Below are positions 9,252 through 21,816 of a stretch of 64,000 nucleotides of DNA, piece by piece. Within the stretch, counting starts at the first letter, position 1. Every line of letters begins with the position of its first letter. The notes under the pieces are model-generated. The model made no database searches, was not told the origin of the DNA, and worked only from the letters and a program-made list of their open reading frames with translations. Location of the stretch: NCBI GenBank assembly GCA_963816925.1, contig CAWFMY010000027.1, positions 186,001 to 250,000 on the forward strand. The letters run 5' to 3'. The position numbers and the translations under genes are program-made. Origin of the DNA: CAIWHR01 sp963816925. GTDB lineage: Bacteria; Pseudomonadota; Gammaproteobacteria; Burkholderiales; Casimicrobiaceae.

Positions 9252-10253
9252 TTATCGCGTGAAGAACTTGCCGCGGTTACCCGGCGCGTTCGAGCCGTGG
9301 ATCGAGCTGTGGCAGTTGAGGCACGCTCGCGCCACGAGGCGGTTGTTGACGGCCGGGTTGGGCTGTCCGGTCCTGCTCGGCGGGCAGTTCGGGTACGCCG
9401 TTCCGCCCACGGTCGTCGTGGACGTATCGCCGGCCTGGCAGTTGTAGGCGCCGGCCGCACCGTAGACCGTGCCTGGGTGCCGGGACCCGTCGTGGCAGTC
9501 CTGGCAGAGGTTCGGCGCCGATTCGTTCAGGAGCTTCGCGTGGACCGAGCCGTGCGGGTTGTGGCACGTCGCGCAGTTCTCCTCGACCGGCGGGTGGTTG
9601 AACACGTACGGACCGCGCTTGTCGGCGTGGCACGAGTAGCACTGGTCGTTGATCGTCGGCTGCTTCAGCATGGCCGGCGTGATCGCGCCGTGCGGGTTGT
9701 GGCAGTCGGTGCACTTGACCTTGCCCTCGATGATCGGGTGGTGCGAGGGCTTGAAGTTCGCCGCGCGGATCGGCTGGTGGCACTGCCAGCAGGTCTCGGC
9801 CTGGTTGGGCAGGAACGTCGTCACGAACTTGTTGATCGACGGGGCGACCGACTTGCCGTGGATGCTGTGGCAATTGGAGCACGTCACCTCGTTCAGCTGA
9901 TGCTTGCCCGACGACCAGAACGCGAGGTTGCGGTTGCCGGAGTGACAGCTGAGGCAGACCGTGGTCCGCTCGTCGGCCGTGTGGCCCTTGCCGAAGGGAT
10001 TGGCCGGCTTGGCCTTCATCGGATCCTTCAGGTGATCCGCCGCGTTGCCGTGGCAGGCCTGGCACATGCTGCCGTCGGCATCGCTCTTCGCGCCGTGGGG
10101 CGTGAGGTCGATCGCCTTCCATTGCGCCTCGTGGCAGTTCGCGCAGACCGGCGCGACCTGGCCGGCCTTCTGCTGGCCAAACGCCGGTGCCGCCATGAAC
10201 ACCGCGAGGAGCGCCAGTGCTCCGATCGAGGCGATGAAGGATTTGTTTCGCAT
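9252..10253 (-). CDS. Decaheme c-type cytochrome, MtrA/DmsE family, copy 2
   Basis: A 333-residue periplasmic protein. A signal peptide ending APAFGQ is followed by ten CXXCH motifs (CANCH, CQACH, CLSCH, CSNCH, CWQCH, CTDCH, CYSCH, CATCH, CQDCH, CLNCH). The spacing and the motifs KPSHHPIIEGKV and HPPVEENC mark the MtrA/PioA/DmsE family, whose members form a heme wire threaded into an MtrB-type barrel. The start at 10253 is preceded by AAAGGGG; the frame is open further upstream but that part lies before the signal peptide. It is followed 14 bp later by the barrel gene. Paralogue of 13428-14381, from a tandem duplication of the module. Confidence 0.9.
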   Translation of the reverse strand: MRNKSFIASIGALALLAVFMAAPAFGQQKAGQVAPVCANCHEAQWKAIDLTPHGAKSDADGSMCQACHGNAADHLKDPMKAKPANPFGKGHTADERTTVCLSCHSGNRNLAFWSSGKHQLNEVTCSNCHSIHGKSVAPSINKFVTTFLPNQAETCWQCHQPIRAANFKPSHHPIIEGKVKCTDCHNPHGAITPAMLKQPTINDQCYSCHADKRGPYVFNHPPVEENCATCHNPHGSVHAKLLNESAPNLCQDCHDGSRHPGTVYGAAGAYNCQAGDTSTTTVGGTAYPNCPPSRTGQPNPAVNNRLVARACLNCHSSIHGSNAPGNRGKFFTR

Positions 10254-10363
10254 GTGAACCCCTTTCGTGTTTCGGTGCGACCAGCTTCCGAGTGTCGGGT
10301 CCAGACTCACGCTGGGCGCCTTCACTTTGGTGAAAGTGTCTGGCAGCGGCGACTTTCGCGGGA

Positions 10364-10377
10364 ATGACCTAGATCAA
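10364..10377. promoter_or_regulatory. FNR-like operator upstream of decaheme cytochrome copy 2
   Basis: On the minus strand the site reads TTGAT-CTAG-GTCAT: a perfect left half and a right half with two mismatches to ATCAA. It lies about 110 bp upstream of the start at 10253. The intergenic stretch 10254-10545 holds no gene that I can support, only this site and the terminator of the upstream unit. Confidence 0.55.
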
Positions 10378-10544
10378 GCCTGCTGCGAGTCGCTCAGCCG
10401 ACGTTGCAAAAATGCGACTCCAGTCGGATGCGGGGCCTCCGGCACCAGCGCACGACCGCTTGTCAGGGACGAGCGCAAAAGGGCCCGGCCCCACTCCGTT
10501 GGGAAGTGGATTCCCGCCGCATTTTGCGGGGGCGCCGCCCGATG

Positions 10545-11061
10545 CAAAAAACAAGCCCCGCGCGAGGCGGGGCCTGTCGGGTCGCGGTCAGGCAGCGATT
10601 ATTTCTTCGCCTCGCCCTTGACGTCCACTTCCACGCGCCGGTTCGGCTGCAGGCACGCGATAAGCTCCTTCTGGCTCTTCTGGTCGCACTTCACGACCTG
10701 CTGCTTCTCGCCCATGCCGATCGCCTCGATCTTGTCCTTCGGCACGCCCTTGCTGACCAGGTAGTCGCGCACCGCATCCGCACGACGTTCCGACAGCTTC
10801 TGGTTGTAGGCCTCGGTGCCGATCGGATCGGTATGGCCCGTCACCAGGACCACCTCGAGCTTCTGCACCTGCGCCAGCTTGCCGACGATCTGGCTGTCGA
10901 TCGCCGTCTTGCCTTCGGGCTTCAGGACCGCCTTGTCGAAGTCGAACAGCACCTTCGAGTCCAGCGTGATCTTCTGCACCTGCGGCGGCGGCGGAGCCGG
11001 CGGCGGCGGGGGTGGCGGCGGCGGCGCAACCTTCGGTGCCGGCGGCGCTTCCGCGACTTTC
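10545..11061 (-). repeat. Copy A of the 517-bp near-identical repeat (OmpA module plus terminator)
   Basis: Partner of 6391-6907: the same OmpA coding segment, stop, spacer and hairpin. Similarity ends abruptly at 11061, where the linker joins the barrel. Confidence 0.85.
10546..10573 (-). terminator. Intrinsic terminator between the two mtrAB-like units
   Basis: On the minus strand a GCCCCGC/GCGGGGC stem is followed by TTGTTTTTT. It lies 25 bp past the stop at 10599 and ends the first unit before the promoter of the second. Confidence 0.8.
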
Positions 11062-13412
11062 ATCGGCGCGGGCCGCACGGGCGGGTCGAACTTGTAGGTC
11101 ACGGTCAGCCAGCCCAGGTTTGTCGTGTAGGCGGGGTTTGCGAACGCCCCGCTGAACCAGGAATAGTTCGATCCGACGGCCGCGGTGTTGAGGTTCTGGA
11201 AGTAGCCGTAGTAGCTGCCGTAGCCCCCCATCTGCCCGTCGTTGTATTCGTACTTCTCGTAGGCGTAACCCGCGGTCGCGGACCAGTGGTTGTTGATCTC
11301 GTAGGTCCCCTTGAGCTGGAACCGGTTCATCGTCGTGTTGTCGGTGTTGTAGTTGACGAGCGGACCGCCGTTGAAGCCGCCGCCTGCCGCCGTATTGCCG
11401 GAAGTGAAATCAAGGCCGCCACCGGTCTTCTGGTACGTGTACGACGCGGTCAGCATCAGCTTGTCGGTCGCCGCCCAGTCGACCAGCGCCGCGGCCATCC
11501 AGCCGTCCTGCGTGTTCTGCGTGCTCCATTCGAAATTCGCGGAGGTATTCGGTGTCGGCGGCGGATAGTTGCCGTTGAGGTACTTCTGGTTGTACTCGAC
11601 CTTGCCCCAGTTGCCGATGCCGGTGATCCGCAGCTTCTCGTCGCCCCACGCGACCGTCACGTCGTACTGCTGGTTCTTGTCCTTGGTGCGTCCATACAAG
11701 TTGTCCTTGTAGTCGGTGTCCGCCCACGTCGCGCCGAGGCCGACGAGCCACAGCGGCGCCGGCGTCCAGTCGACCCACAGCTTGACCTTGTTGCGGTCGA
11801 AGCTGTTGACGCTGTACGGCGTGAAATAGGCCGCGGAACTGGTCGCCGCATTTCCGTCGTTGACGAGGTCGGACCGCCGCTGCAGGAACTCGTACTTGAG
11901 CCAGCCGGTCAGGTTCTCCCAGCTGCCGGTGTTCTTGTACTGGATCCAGTAGCGGTAGTCGTCGGACTTGGGCGCCTCCTGGTTGTTGACCTCCCAGTTG
12001 CGCTTGACGCTCTCCCAGTCGAATCCGCCGAGCAGCTTGTTGCTGCGGTTGAATGCCCAAGTGGCATCGAACCCGGCCGCGTTCTTGGTGTAGAAGAACT
12101 CCTCGCCGTTCTCCTCGGTCAGCGCCGGGATGACGAAACACGTCGCACTGGTCACCGGCGTGGCCGCACAGTTGCTGCCCTGGCTGCCTAACCTGTAGGA
12201 GACCGTCGTCGAGTTGTTCTCCAGTTTGTAGTAGTCGTAGTAGACGCGCGTGTCGAGCTGCGCCATCGGGCTCGCGTTCCAGGCGACGTTGGCGGTCGAC
12301 CTCTTGATGTCGCCGTCGAAGTTCGACAGGTTCTGGTTCGACGAGGAGTCGTACGGTTGCGTGAAGAGATAGCCCACCCCGGGAGGATTGCCCTGGGGGC
12401 TCGTGCCATTTCCCGTCGGCTTGAGGCTCGACGTCCACGCAGGCGAAGTGAGTCCGACGCTGTTGGTCGTCTTGCTCTGCGTGAATCGCGCGATGATCGC
12501 CGAATCCCACGGCAGCTGCTTGACGTACCCGTTGATGCTCCACTTCTTGAACTCGTTGTCGGGTGGCAGCAGGGTACTGTCCAGGCCGTTGCGCATGTAG
12601 AAGTTCGGCCACTGCATCACGTCGTTGGCGTCGGTGAACTTCGAGGCCATGTACGCGAGCTTGATTCCGTACTGCTTCGTGTTGTAGCCGCCCTCGATGA
12701 CCGTATTCTGGGTCTTGTAGTCGGCCGGGGCGCCAAACTCGATCATGCCGTTGCCGGAGCCCGTCCCGAGCTGGCCGCTGCTCGGCTTGATGCCGTTCGT
12801 CCTCACCTCGTTGTAGTCGGCGCGGACGAACCACGGCGACTTCATCGAGACTTCGAAGTTTCCGCCGGTGGTGTTGCGCTGGGTGCCGTAATTCCAGGTG
12901 CCCCAGCTGCCCGGATTCTGGGCCGGCGGATAGGCGCCGCTGGGCGAGGAGAAGCCGAGCAGCGTGCCGCCGACCCCGGTCAGCGGCGTGAGCGCATTGA
13001 AGGAGTAGTTGTGCGGGATGTCGTTGTTGTAGAACGACGCCTTCCACGCGCCAAAGCCGCCTCCGATGATGTTGATGAACTGGTCGTCGCGGCCGAATTC
13101 CTCGCCGAACGCACGCAGGTAGTAGGCCCGGCTGCCGCCGCGGATGTCGATCACGCCGATCGGCGCGCTGCGGATGTCCTGGTACTCCTGCGCCTTGGCG
13201 TCGTCGCCTGGGCCGGCGAACGGCTTCAGCGGGTTGGTCGTCGAAAGCGGCGCGGTGTTGCCGTATGCGCCGTTGCGACTGGCGCCGTCTATGTTCGTGC
13301 CACGTCCGCCGGCCTCGAAAGAGCCGCCCCACGTGAAATCGTCATCGGCAACCGCGTTCTGCGCGAAGAGGCCGGCAACGACAATGGCAATGAGTTTGAG
13401 TTTGACGTTCAT
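10599..13412 (-). CDS. MtrB/PioB-family outer-membrane barrel with C-terminal OmpA domain, copy 1
   Basis: An intact 937-residue protein. A signal peptide (AIVVAGLFAQNAVA) is followed by a long beta-barrel region to about residue 785, rich in aromatic alternating strands and including the MtrB-family stretch WKASFYNNDIPHNYSFNALT. A Pro-rich linker (nine consecutive prolines) then leads to an OmpA-like peptidoglycan-binding domain (TGHTDPIGTEAYNQKLSERR, ending RRVEV). MtrB and PioB hold an MtrA-type cytochrome across the outer membrane. The OmpA tail is not part of the classical MtrB design and should tie the conduit to the cell wall. The decaheme gene ends 15 bp upstream. No outer-surface MtrC/OmcA-like cytochrome is encoded in the window. 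Confidence 0.85.
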   Translation of the reverse strand: MNVKLKLIAIVVAGLFAQNAVADDDFTWGGSFEAGGRGTNIDGASRNGAYGNTAPLSTTNPLKPFAGPGDDAKAQEYQDIRSAPIGVIDIRGGSRAYYLRAFGEEFGRDDQFINIIGGGFGAWKASFYNNDIPHNYSFNALTPLTGVGGTLLGFSSPSGAYPPAQNPGSWGTWNYGTQRNTTGGNFEVSMKSPWFVRADYNEVRTNGIKPSSGQLGTGSGNGMIEFGAPADYKTQNTVIEGGYNTKQYGIKLAYMASKFTDANDVMQWPNFYMRNGLDSTLLPPDNEFKKWSINGYVKQLPWDSAIIARFTQSKTTNSVGLTSPAWTSSLKPTGNGTSPQGNPPGVGYLFTQPYDSSSNQNLSNFDGDIKRSTANVAWNASPMAQLDTRVYYDYYKLENNSTTVSYRLGSQGSNCAATPVTSATCFVIPALTEENGEEFFYTKNAAGFDATWAFNRSNKLLGGFDWESVKRNWEVNNQEAPKSDDYRYWIQYKNTGSWENLTGWLKYEFLQRRSDLVNDGNAATSSAAYFTPYSVNSFDRNKVKLWVDWTPAPLWLVGLGATWADTDYKDNLYGRTKDKNQQYDVTVAWGDEKLRITGIGNWGKVEYNQKYLNGNYPPPTPNTSANFEWSTQNTQDGWMAAALVDWAATDKLMLTASYTYQKTGGGLDFTSGNTAAGGGFNGGPLVNYNTDNTTMNRFQLKGTYEINNHWSATAGYAYEKYEYNDGQMGGYGSYYGYFQNLNTAAVGSNYSWFSGAFANPAYTTNLGWLTVTYKFDPPVRPAPMKVAEAPPAPKVAPPPPPPPPPAPPPPQVQKITLDSKVLFDFDKAVLKPEGKTAIDSQIVGKLAQVQKLEVVLVTGHTDPIGTEAYNQKLSERRADAVRDYLVSKGVPKDKIEAIGMGEKQQVVKCDQKSQKELIACLQPNRRVEVDVKGEAKK

Positions 13413-13427
13413 TATCGTCCCCTGATC

Positions 13428-14381
13428 TCAGCGCAGGAAGTATTCGCCGTAGGCGGATGACGGCGCGTTGCTGCCGTGGATCTGCCGATGGCAGTTGACG
13501 CAGCCGCTGCTTACGAAGCGGATGTTCGAGGGCAGCGTATTCGGCAGCGTCCCGCGTCCGTCGTAGATGCCGTGCGTGTGGCCGTTCGCATGACAGTCGG
13601 AGCAAAGCGCCGGCGGCTTCTGCGCAAGCAGTCCCTTGTGTGCCGAGCCGTGCGGCAGATGGCAGATCGCGCAGTTCTCTTCTACCGGCGGATGCTCGTG
13701 GATCCACGGGCCGCGCTTGTCGGCATGGCAGGTCAGGCACAGGTCGGTGATCGACTCGCCGCGCAGGCTCGCCTTCTGCAGCGCGCCGTGCGGGTCGTGG
13801 CAGTCCTGGCAGCCGACCTTGCCTTCGATGATCGGATGGTGCGAGGGCTTGAGAATGTCGGCGCGCACGTCGCGGTGGCACTCGACGCATCGCTTGTAGA
13901 CGAGCTGGCGGGCGGTCGTCGTGTACGGGGCGGCCGCGAACTGCGCGGGCTTGATCTCCTTGGTGTTGCTCGCCGACTGCGTCTGGTGGATCTCGTGGCA
14001 GTTGACGCAGGTGACGTCGACCTTGCGGTGCTTCGCCACGGCCCAGTTCTCGAGATGGCGCGACCCCGCGTGGCAGGTGAGGCACACGGCCGATTTCTCG
14101 GCCGCGGTCGCCGTCTTGGACGTGAGCGCGCTCGCCGGCTTGTTCTTGGCCGGATCCTTCAAGTGCAGCGACGCGTCGCCGTGACAGGCCTGGCACGAGC
14201 TCCCTTCGGCGTCGTTCTGCGCGCCGTGCGCGGTGAACGTGATCGACAAGTGCGAGTTCTCGTGGCAATTCGCGCACACGGGCGCGTTGGGGGCGCCGGT
14301 CTGCGCGAACGCGGGCGCCGCCAGAAACGCCGCGACGATCGCCACGACGCCCGTCGCGGCGATGAAGGATTTGATTCGCAT
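13428..14381 (-). CDS. Decaheme c-type cytochrome, MtrA/DmsE family, copy 1
   Basis: A 317-residue periplasmic protein. A signal peptide ending APAFAQ is followed by ten CXXCH motifs (CANCH, CQACH, CLTCH, CVNCH, CVECH, CQDCH, CLTCH, CAICH, CSDCH, CVNCH). It shares the family blocks KPSHHPIIEGKV, HPPVEENC and HGSNAP with its paralogue at 9252. The ATG at 14381 follows an AAAGGGG Shine-Dalgarno identical in layout to that of copy 2. It starts a two-gene unit with the barrel gene. Likely role: trans-outer-membrane electron conduit for metal or mineral reduction or oxidation; sequence does not tell the direction. Confidence 0.9.
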   Translation of the reverse strand: MRIKSFIAATGVVAIVAAFLAAPAFAQTGAPNAPVCANCHENSHLSITFTAHGAQNDAEGSSCQACHGDASLHLKDPAKNKPASALTSKTATAAEKSAVCLTCHAGSRHLENWAVAKHRKVDVTCVNCHEIHQTQSASNTKEIKPAQFAAAPYTTTARQLVYKRCVECHRDVRADILKPSHHPIIEGKVGCQDCHDPHGALQKASLRGESITDLCLTCHADKRGPWIHEHPPVEENCAICHLPHGSAHKGLLAQKPPALCSDCHANGHTHGIYDGRGTLPNTLPSNIRFVSSGCVNCHRQIHGSNAPSSAYGEYFLR

Positions 14382-14867
14382 TTGAACCCCTTTCCTCTTA
14401 CGGAACGACGGGAGGGTGGGGCAACGACCCCGCTCTCGCCAGGTCTCCGGCCACGGATGGCCGGCCATCGGGCGCGGAAAATGAGCCCGCGCAATTTCGT
14501 ATTGCCTCCGGTCGACGGCAACCGACTGCCGCTTCCGGATCTGCTTCTGCTCGCGCCGCGTGTGTCTGTTTACTTGCGTTTCATGTCAACACGGGAATCC
14601 CCTGCCGCCCGTGCGACAAAATACCGCTTCCGCAGCTTTTTACTATCACTTCGTCGGAGGAAGTGTCCGGCCACTCGGGGATTCGGATCATGACCTAGGT
14701 CAAATCTCCTGCAGTCACCGCCGGCGCGGTTGGATTTTCGCCACACCGCAATGCGCGCCGATCGTGCATTGACATGCGCACCGCGGCGTCGCGCGCGGCC
14801 CGCGGATTTCCGTCGCGCGCGGAAGGATGTTCGGCGCGCGAACGGGGAAGACGCCTGCGCGCCGCAC
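14382..14867. promoter_or_regulatory. Long upstream region of the mtrAB-like locus
   Basis: These 486 bp contain no ORF I can support on either strand. They separate the decaheme gene (start 14381) from the stop of the DHOD-like gene and hold an FNR-like palindrome at 14690-14703. If that site controls the mtr unit, the mRNA leader is about 300 nt long, which leaves room for further control elements that I cannot identify. Confidence 0.4.
14690..14703. promoter_or_regulatory. FNR-like palindrome upstream of decaheme cytochrome copy 1
   Basis: On the minus strand it reads TTGAC-CTAG-GTCAT, containing the perfect 12-bp palindrome TGACCTAGGTCA. It matches 7 of 10 positions of TTGAT-N4-ATCAA and shares the CTAG centre with the site at 10364, which suggests that the tandem duplication copied the operator. 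Confidence 0.45.
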
Positions 14868-15875
14868 TCAGGAGGCGAGGAGCCTCGGGACGTAGTCCGT
14901 GAGGAGGTGCATGTATTGCGCGCGCAACAGCTCGCCGACATTGTGCTGCTGGTCGACGCTCTTCAGGCCGCGAACCGCGGACACCGACGGATGGCCGTTT
15001 TCCTCGAGCCATGTCGCGAGCCCGCGAACGAGCGTACGCATGTAACCCGGACCGTGGCGCAGCAGCGCGGAGGTCGTCATCACGGCGTCCGCGCCGACGA
15101 GCAGGTACTTGATCACCTGTTCCGCGGTTTCGACGCCGCTGGTCGCACCGAGCGACGCCTTGATCCTTCCGGCGAGCATGCTGATCCAGAGCAGCGGCGG
15201 GCCCGTTTCGTGGCTCGAGCTCAGCTTCAGGTCGGCCTTGACGGCCAGCGTTGCGAGGTCGAAGTCGGGCTGGTAGAACCGGTTGAACAGGACGAGCCCG
15301 TCGGCGCCGCCGTCCGAGAGCTCAAGCGCCATGTGGCCGATCGCGCTGAAGTAGGGCGACAGCTTCACGGCAACGGGAATCTTCACGGCGCTCTTCACCG
15401 CCCGCAGCGCGGCGACGTAGTGCGCCTCGACGTCGCGGCCGCTCATCGTCGCGTCGGCCGGGATGAAATACATGTTGAGCTCGAGCGCCGCCGCGCCGGC
15501 CTGCTCGAGTCGCGCGGCATAGCTCGACCAGCCTTCGAGCGTGACGGCGTTCAGGCTCGCGATCACCGGGATGTCGACGGCGGCCACCGCGCGCCGCAAC
15601 GTGTCGAGGTGGCCCGACACGCCGCTGTCGTAGTCGGGCATCTCGGGGAAGTAGCTGCCCGCCTCGGACTGGCTGAACGAGCCATGCTCGGTGTACATCG
15701 CGTAGGCGGTGTCCTCGGCGCGGACTTGTTCCTCGAACAGCGACGGCATGACCACCGCCGCGGCGCCGGCATCCTCCAGCGCGCGGATGCCGTCCACCGT
15801 CCTCGTCAGCGGCGACGCGGACGCGATGATCGGGTGGGCGAGCTGCAGCCCGAGATACGTGGTCGCCATGTCCAT
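14868..15875 (-). CDS. Dihydroorotate dehydrogenase-like FMN protein
   Basis: A 335-residue TIM-barrel flavoprotein of the DHOD superfamily (opening TTYLGLQLAHPIIASASPLT; later VAVKLSPYFSAIGHMA and a glycine-rich phosphate site around SGVETAEQVIKYLLVGADAV). It starts at 15875, two bases after the stop of the pyruvate oxidoreductase gene, so both are probably translated from one message. Proteins of this type occur beside NifJ-type enzymes and are usually annotated only as DHOD-like; a pyrimidine-pathway role is unlikely in this context. I infer an accessory redox role with the two neighbouring enzymes. Confidence 0.8.
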   Translation of the reverse strand: MDMATTYLGLQLAHPIIASASPLTRTVDGIRALEDAGAAAVVMPSLFEEQVRAEDTAYAMYTEHGSFSQSEAGSYFPEMPDYDSGVSGHLDTLRRAVAAVDIPVIASLNAVTLEGWSSYAARLEQAGAAALELNMYFIPADATMSGRDVEAHYVAALRAVKSAVKIPVAVKLSPYFSAIGHMALELSDGGADGLVLFNRFYQPDFDLATLAVKADLKLSSSHETGPPLLWISMLAGRIKASLGATSGVETAEQVIKYLLVGADAVMTTSALLRHGPGYMRTLVRGLATWLEENGHPSVSAVRGLKSVDQQHNVGELLRAQYMHLLTDYVPRLLAS

Positions 15876-15877
15876 GG

Positions 15878-19474
<3,597 letters not shown>

Positions 19475-19478
<4 letters not shown>

Positions 19479-21163
19479 GCGCGCACCTTGAACCTCATCG
19501 GCATCGCCGTGCCTGTTGTGGCGACCGCAAGCGAGGCGGCGGGTTCCGGCTCCATCTCGATGGCATGGCAGGGACACTGCTCGAAGCACACGGCGCAGCC
19601 GGTGCACAGGTCGTATTCATAGCGGTAGAAGCGCCCCGGGCCGAGCTTGGTGATCGCCTGCTCCGGGCACGACGCGTAGCAGTTGTCGCATTCGTAGCAG
19701 TTGCCGCACGACAGGCACCGGCTCGCCTCGAAGCGCGCTTCGGGCTCGGAGAGTCCGGCGACGACCTCGGCAAAGCCCGCGCGCTTTCCGACCGGGAGCG
19801 CTGCGTGCTCGCGCCGGTCGGCGTCGAGGAACACCGGCAGGTTGAGGGCCTCGAATGGGACGATCGGATTCTTCGGCGGCTGCGTATACACCTCGCCGCG
19901 GAGCCAGGCATCGATGTTGCGCGCGGCTTTCTTCCCGTGACCGACCGCCGCCGTCATCGTGCGCGCGCCGCCGATCATGTCGCCGCCGGCGAACACGCCC
20001 GGATGGCCGGTGCACATGTGCGCGTCGACTTCGACCACGTCGCCGCGGCCGATCGTGACGCCGGCAAGCGACTTCACGAATTCCAGGTCGGAATGCTCGC
20101 CCACCGCGAGGACGAGCGAGTCCGTCTTGAGCTCCTCGTACTTGCCGGTGGCGACCGTGCCGGAGCCGTCGGGCAGCATCTCCATGAGCTCCACCGTGAC
20201 CGAGTCGCTGCCGAAGTGCTTGACGGTGGACAGCCACTTGACCTTGACGCCCTCGGCAAAGGCCTCCGCGGCCTCCTCGGGATGCGCGCGCATGTGCTTG
20301 CGGTCGGAACGGTAGATCAGGATCGCCTCGGTGGCGCCCAATCGCTTCGCGACCCGCGCGGCGTCCACGGCCGTGTTGCCGGCGCCGATGATGCCGACGA
20401 CGCGGCCGAGCTTGGGTGCGTGCCCCTGCTCGACCTGCTCCAGCAACTCGAGCGCGTGGATCATGCGACCCCCGTCCATCGACGGAACGTCCATGTGATT
20501 GCCGACCTGCGCGCCGACCGCCAGGAACACCGCGTCGAAGCGGCCGTCCTCCTTTTCCGCCAGCACGTCGTGAACGCGGTGGTTGCAGGTCATCGCCACG
20601 CCCATCGCCCGGATGCGCTCGATCTCCTTCATCAGGCCTTCGCGCGGCAGCCGGTATTGCGGGATGCCGTAGTGCATCATGCCGCCCGGTTCCGGGCTCG
20701 CGTCCTTGATCTCGACGTCGTGGCCCATGCGCTTCAGGTGGTACGCGCACGACAAGCCGGCCGGACCGGCGCCGACGACGAGGACGCGCTTGCCGGTAGG
20801 CGGCTTGACCGGCACCCGCCATCCCTTTTCCGACGCGAGGTCGCCCAGAAAGCGATCGAGCGAATGGATCGAAACCGGCTGATCCAGCCGGGCGCGGTTG
20901 CAGGCGCTTTCACAGGGGTGGTAACACGCGCGGCCGTGCGTCCCCGGCAGCGGATTCTCTTCCATGTATTTCTGCCACGCCGCCTCGTACCGCCCCGCCT
21001 GCGCGAGGTCGAGCCACGCCTGGATGTTCTCGCCGGCCGGGCACGCGTGATTGCACGGGGGCAGCAGGTCCACGTAGACCGGCCGCTGCCACCGCGCGGC
21101 GCTCGTCCCCTTCCCGATCGTCGCCTTGTAGACCGGGGTTATGTCCTTCGGAATCAAGCTCAT
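19475..21163 (-). CDS. GltD-like NAD(P)-binding flavoprotein with extra ferredoxin domain
   Basis: A 562-residue protein of the glutamate synthase small-subunit family. It has an N-terminal cysteine cluster (CNHACPAGENI, CYHPCESACNR), FAD site (GAGPAGLSCAYHL), NAD(P) site (GAGNTAVDAAR) and a C-terminal cysteine-rich part (CLSCGNCYECDNCYASCP; CTGCAVCFEQCPCHA). Proteins of this class transfer electrons between NAD(P)H and iron-sulfur carriers. The ATG at 21163 opens the three-gene operon with nifJ and the DHOD-like gene; no gltB large subunit is present, so glutamate synthesis is unlikely. I infer coupling of NADPH to the ferredoxin pool used by NifJ. Confidence 0.8.
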
Positions 21164-21249
21164 CGTGCAGGGCCTCGAAATGCGGGACGTCGGTATCGAG
21201 CGTTGCGCTTGACGTCTGCGAAACCTAAACCGGCGCTCGCCGCGGAAGC

Positions 21250-21263
21250 TTGATCCATGTCAT
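21250..21263. promoter_or_regulatory. FNR-like site 1 upstream of nuoA
   Basis: TTGAT-CCAT-GTCAT matches the FNR consensus at 8 of 10 positions. It lies between the divergent GltD-like gene (start 21163) and nuoA and shares its CCAT centre with the second site 86 bp further on. The rest of 21164-21448 shows no gene. Confidence 0.5.
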
Positions 21264-21335
21264 CCAATGGTACCGCATGGTCGTCGGAATCCGGGTTGCC
21301 GTGCGCGGCATGCCGAGCATGGGGCTCGCCGTCCG

Positions 21336-21349
21336 TTGATCCATGTCAA
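21336..21349. promoter_or_regulatory. FNR-like site 2 upstream of nuoA
   Basis: TTGAT-CCAT-GTCAA matches the consensus at 9 of 10 positions and lies 100 bp upstream of the nuoA start, a plausible operator for the complex I operon. Confidence 0.6.
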
Positions 21350-21448
21350 ACGCGCCCGGCGCCGCTACGCTTACCGTACGCAGCAAGGCAAAAACGCGCG
21401 CCGACCCGCCACGACCCGTGCGCGCGGAAGGCGCGCTGACAACCGCAC

Positions 21449-21814
21449 ATGAATCCTTACGGCGCGTTCATCCTGTACCTGCTGGCGATCCTCGGCTTCG
21501 TCGGGGTCACGCTGCTGATGAACCGGTACCTGGGACCGCAGCCGAAGCCGTCCGCGCTCAAGCTCGAGCCCTTCGAGTGCGGCGCGACGCCGATCGACAC
21601 GCGCAACGTGAAGGCCGTTCCGATCAAGTATTACGCGATCGCGGTCGCCTTCCTGCTCTTCGACCTCGAGACCGTGTTCCTCTACATCTGGGCCCTCGGC
21701 GCGCAGCCGCTCACCGGATTCATGCTGCTCACCTTCTTCATCTTCGTCTTCCTGCTGGTCGCGATCCTGCTGTACGTCTACAAGGCAAGGCTGCTCGAAG
21801 CGGTCACCGAATAG
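21449..21814 (+). CDS. nuoA: NADH-quinone oxidoreductase subunit A
   Basis: A 121-residue membrane subunit of complex I with three transmembrane helices. The conserved cytoplasmic loop (KLEPFECGATP) and the FLLFDLETVFLY segment of helix 2 identify it. It is the first gene of a complete fourteen-gene nuo operon; nuoB starts two bases after its stop. The sequence differs from the NuoA I would expect in ordinary betaproteobacteria, which fits the other unusual features of this complex (short NuoG). Confidence 0.93.
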   Translation: MNPYGAFILYLLAILGFVGVTLLMNRYLGPQPKPSALKLEPFECGATPIDTRNVKAVPIKYYAIAVAFLLFDLETVFLYIWALGAQPLTGFMLLTFFIFVFLLVAILLYVYKARLLEAVTE

Positions 21815-21816
21815 CG

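Noticed and set aside
14868..15875. Assigning pyrD (pyrimidine synthesis) to the DHOD-like gene
   Set aside because: It is translationally coupled to PFOR and has no pyrimidine genes nearby.
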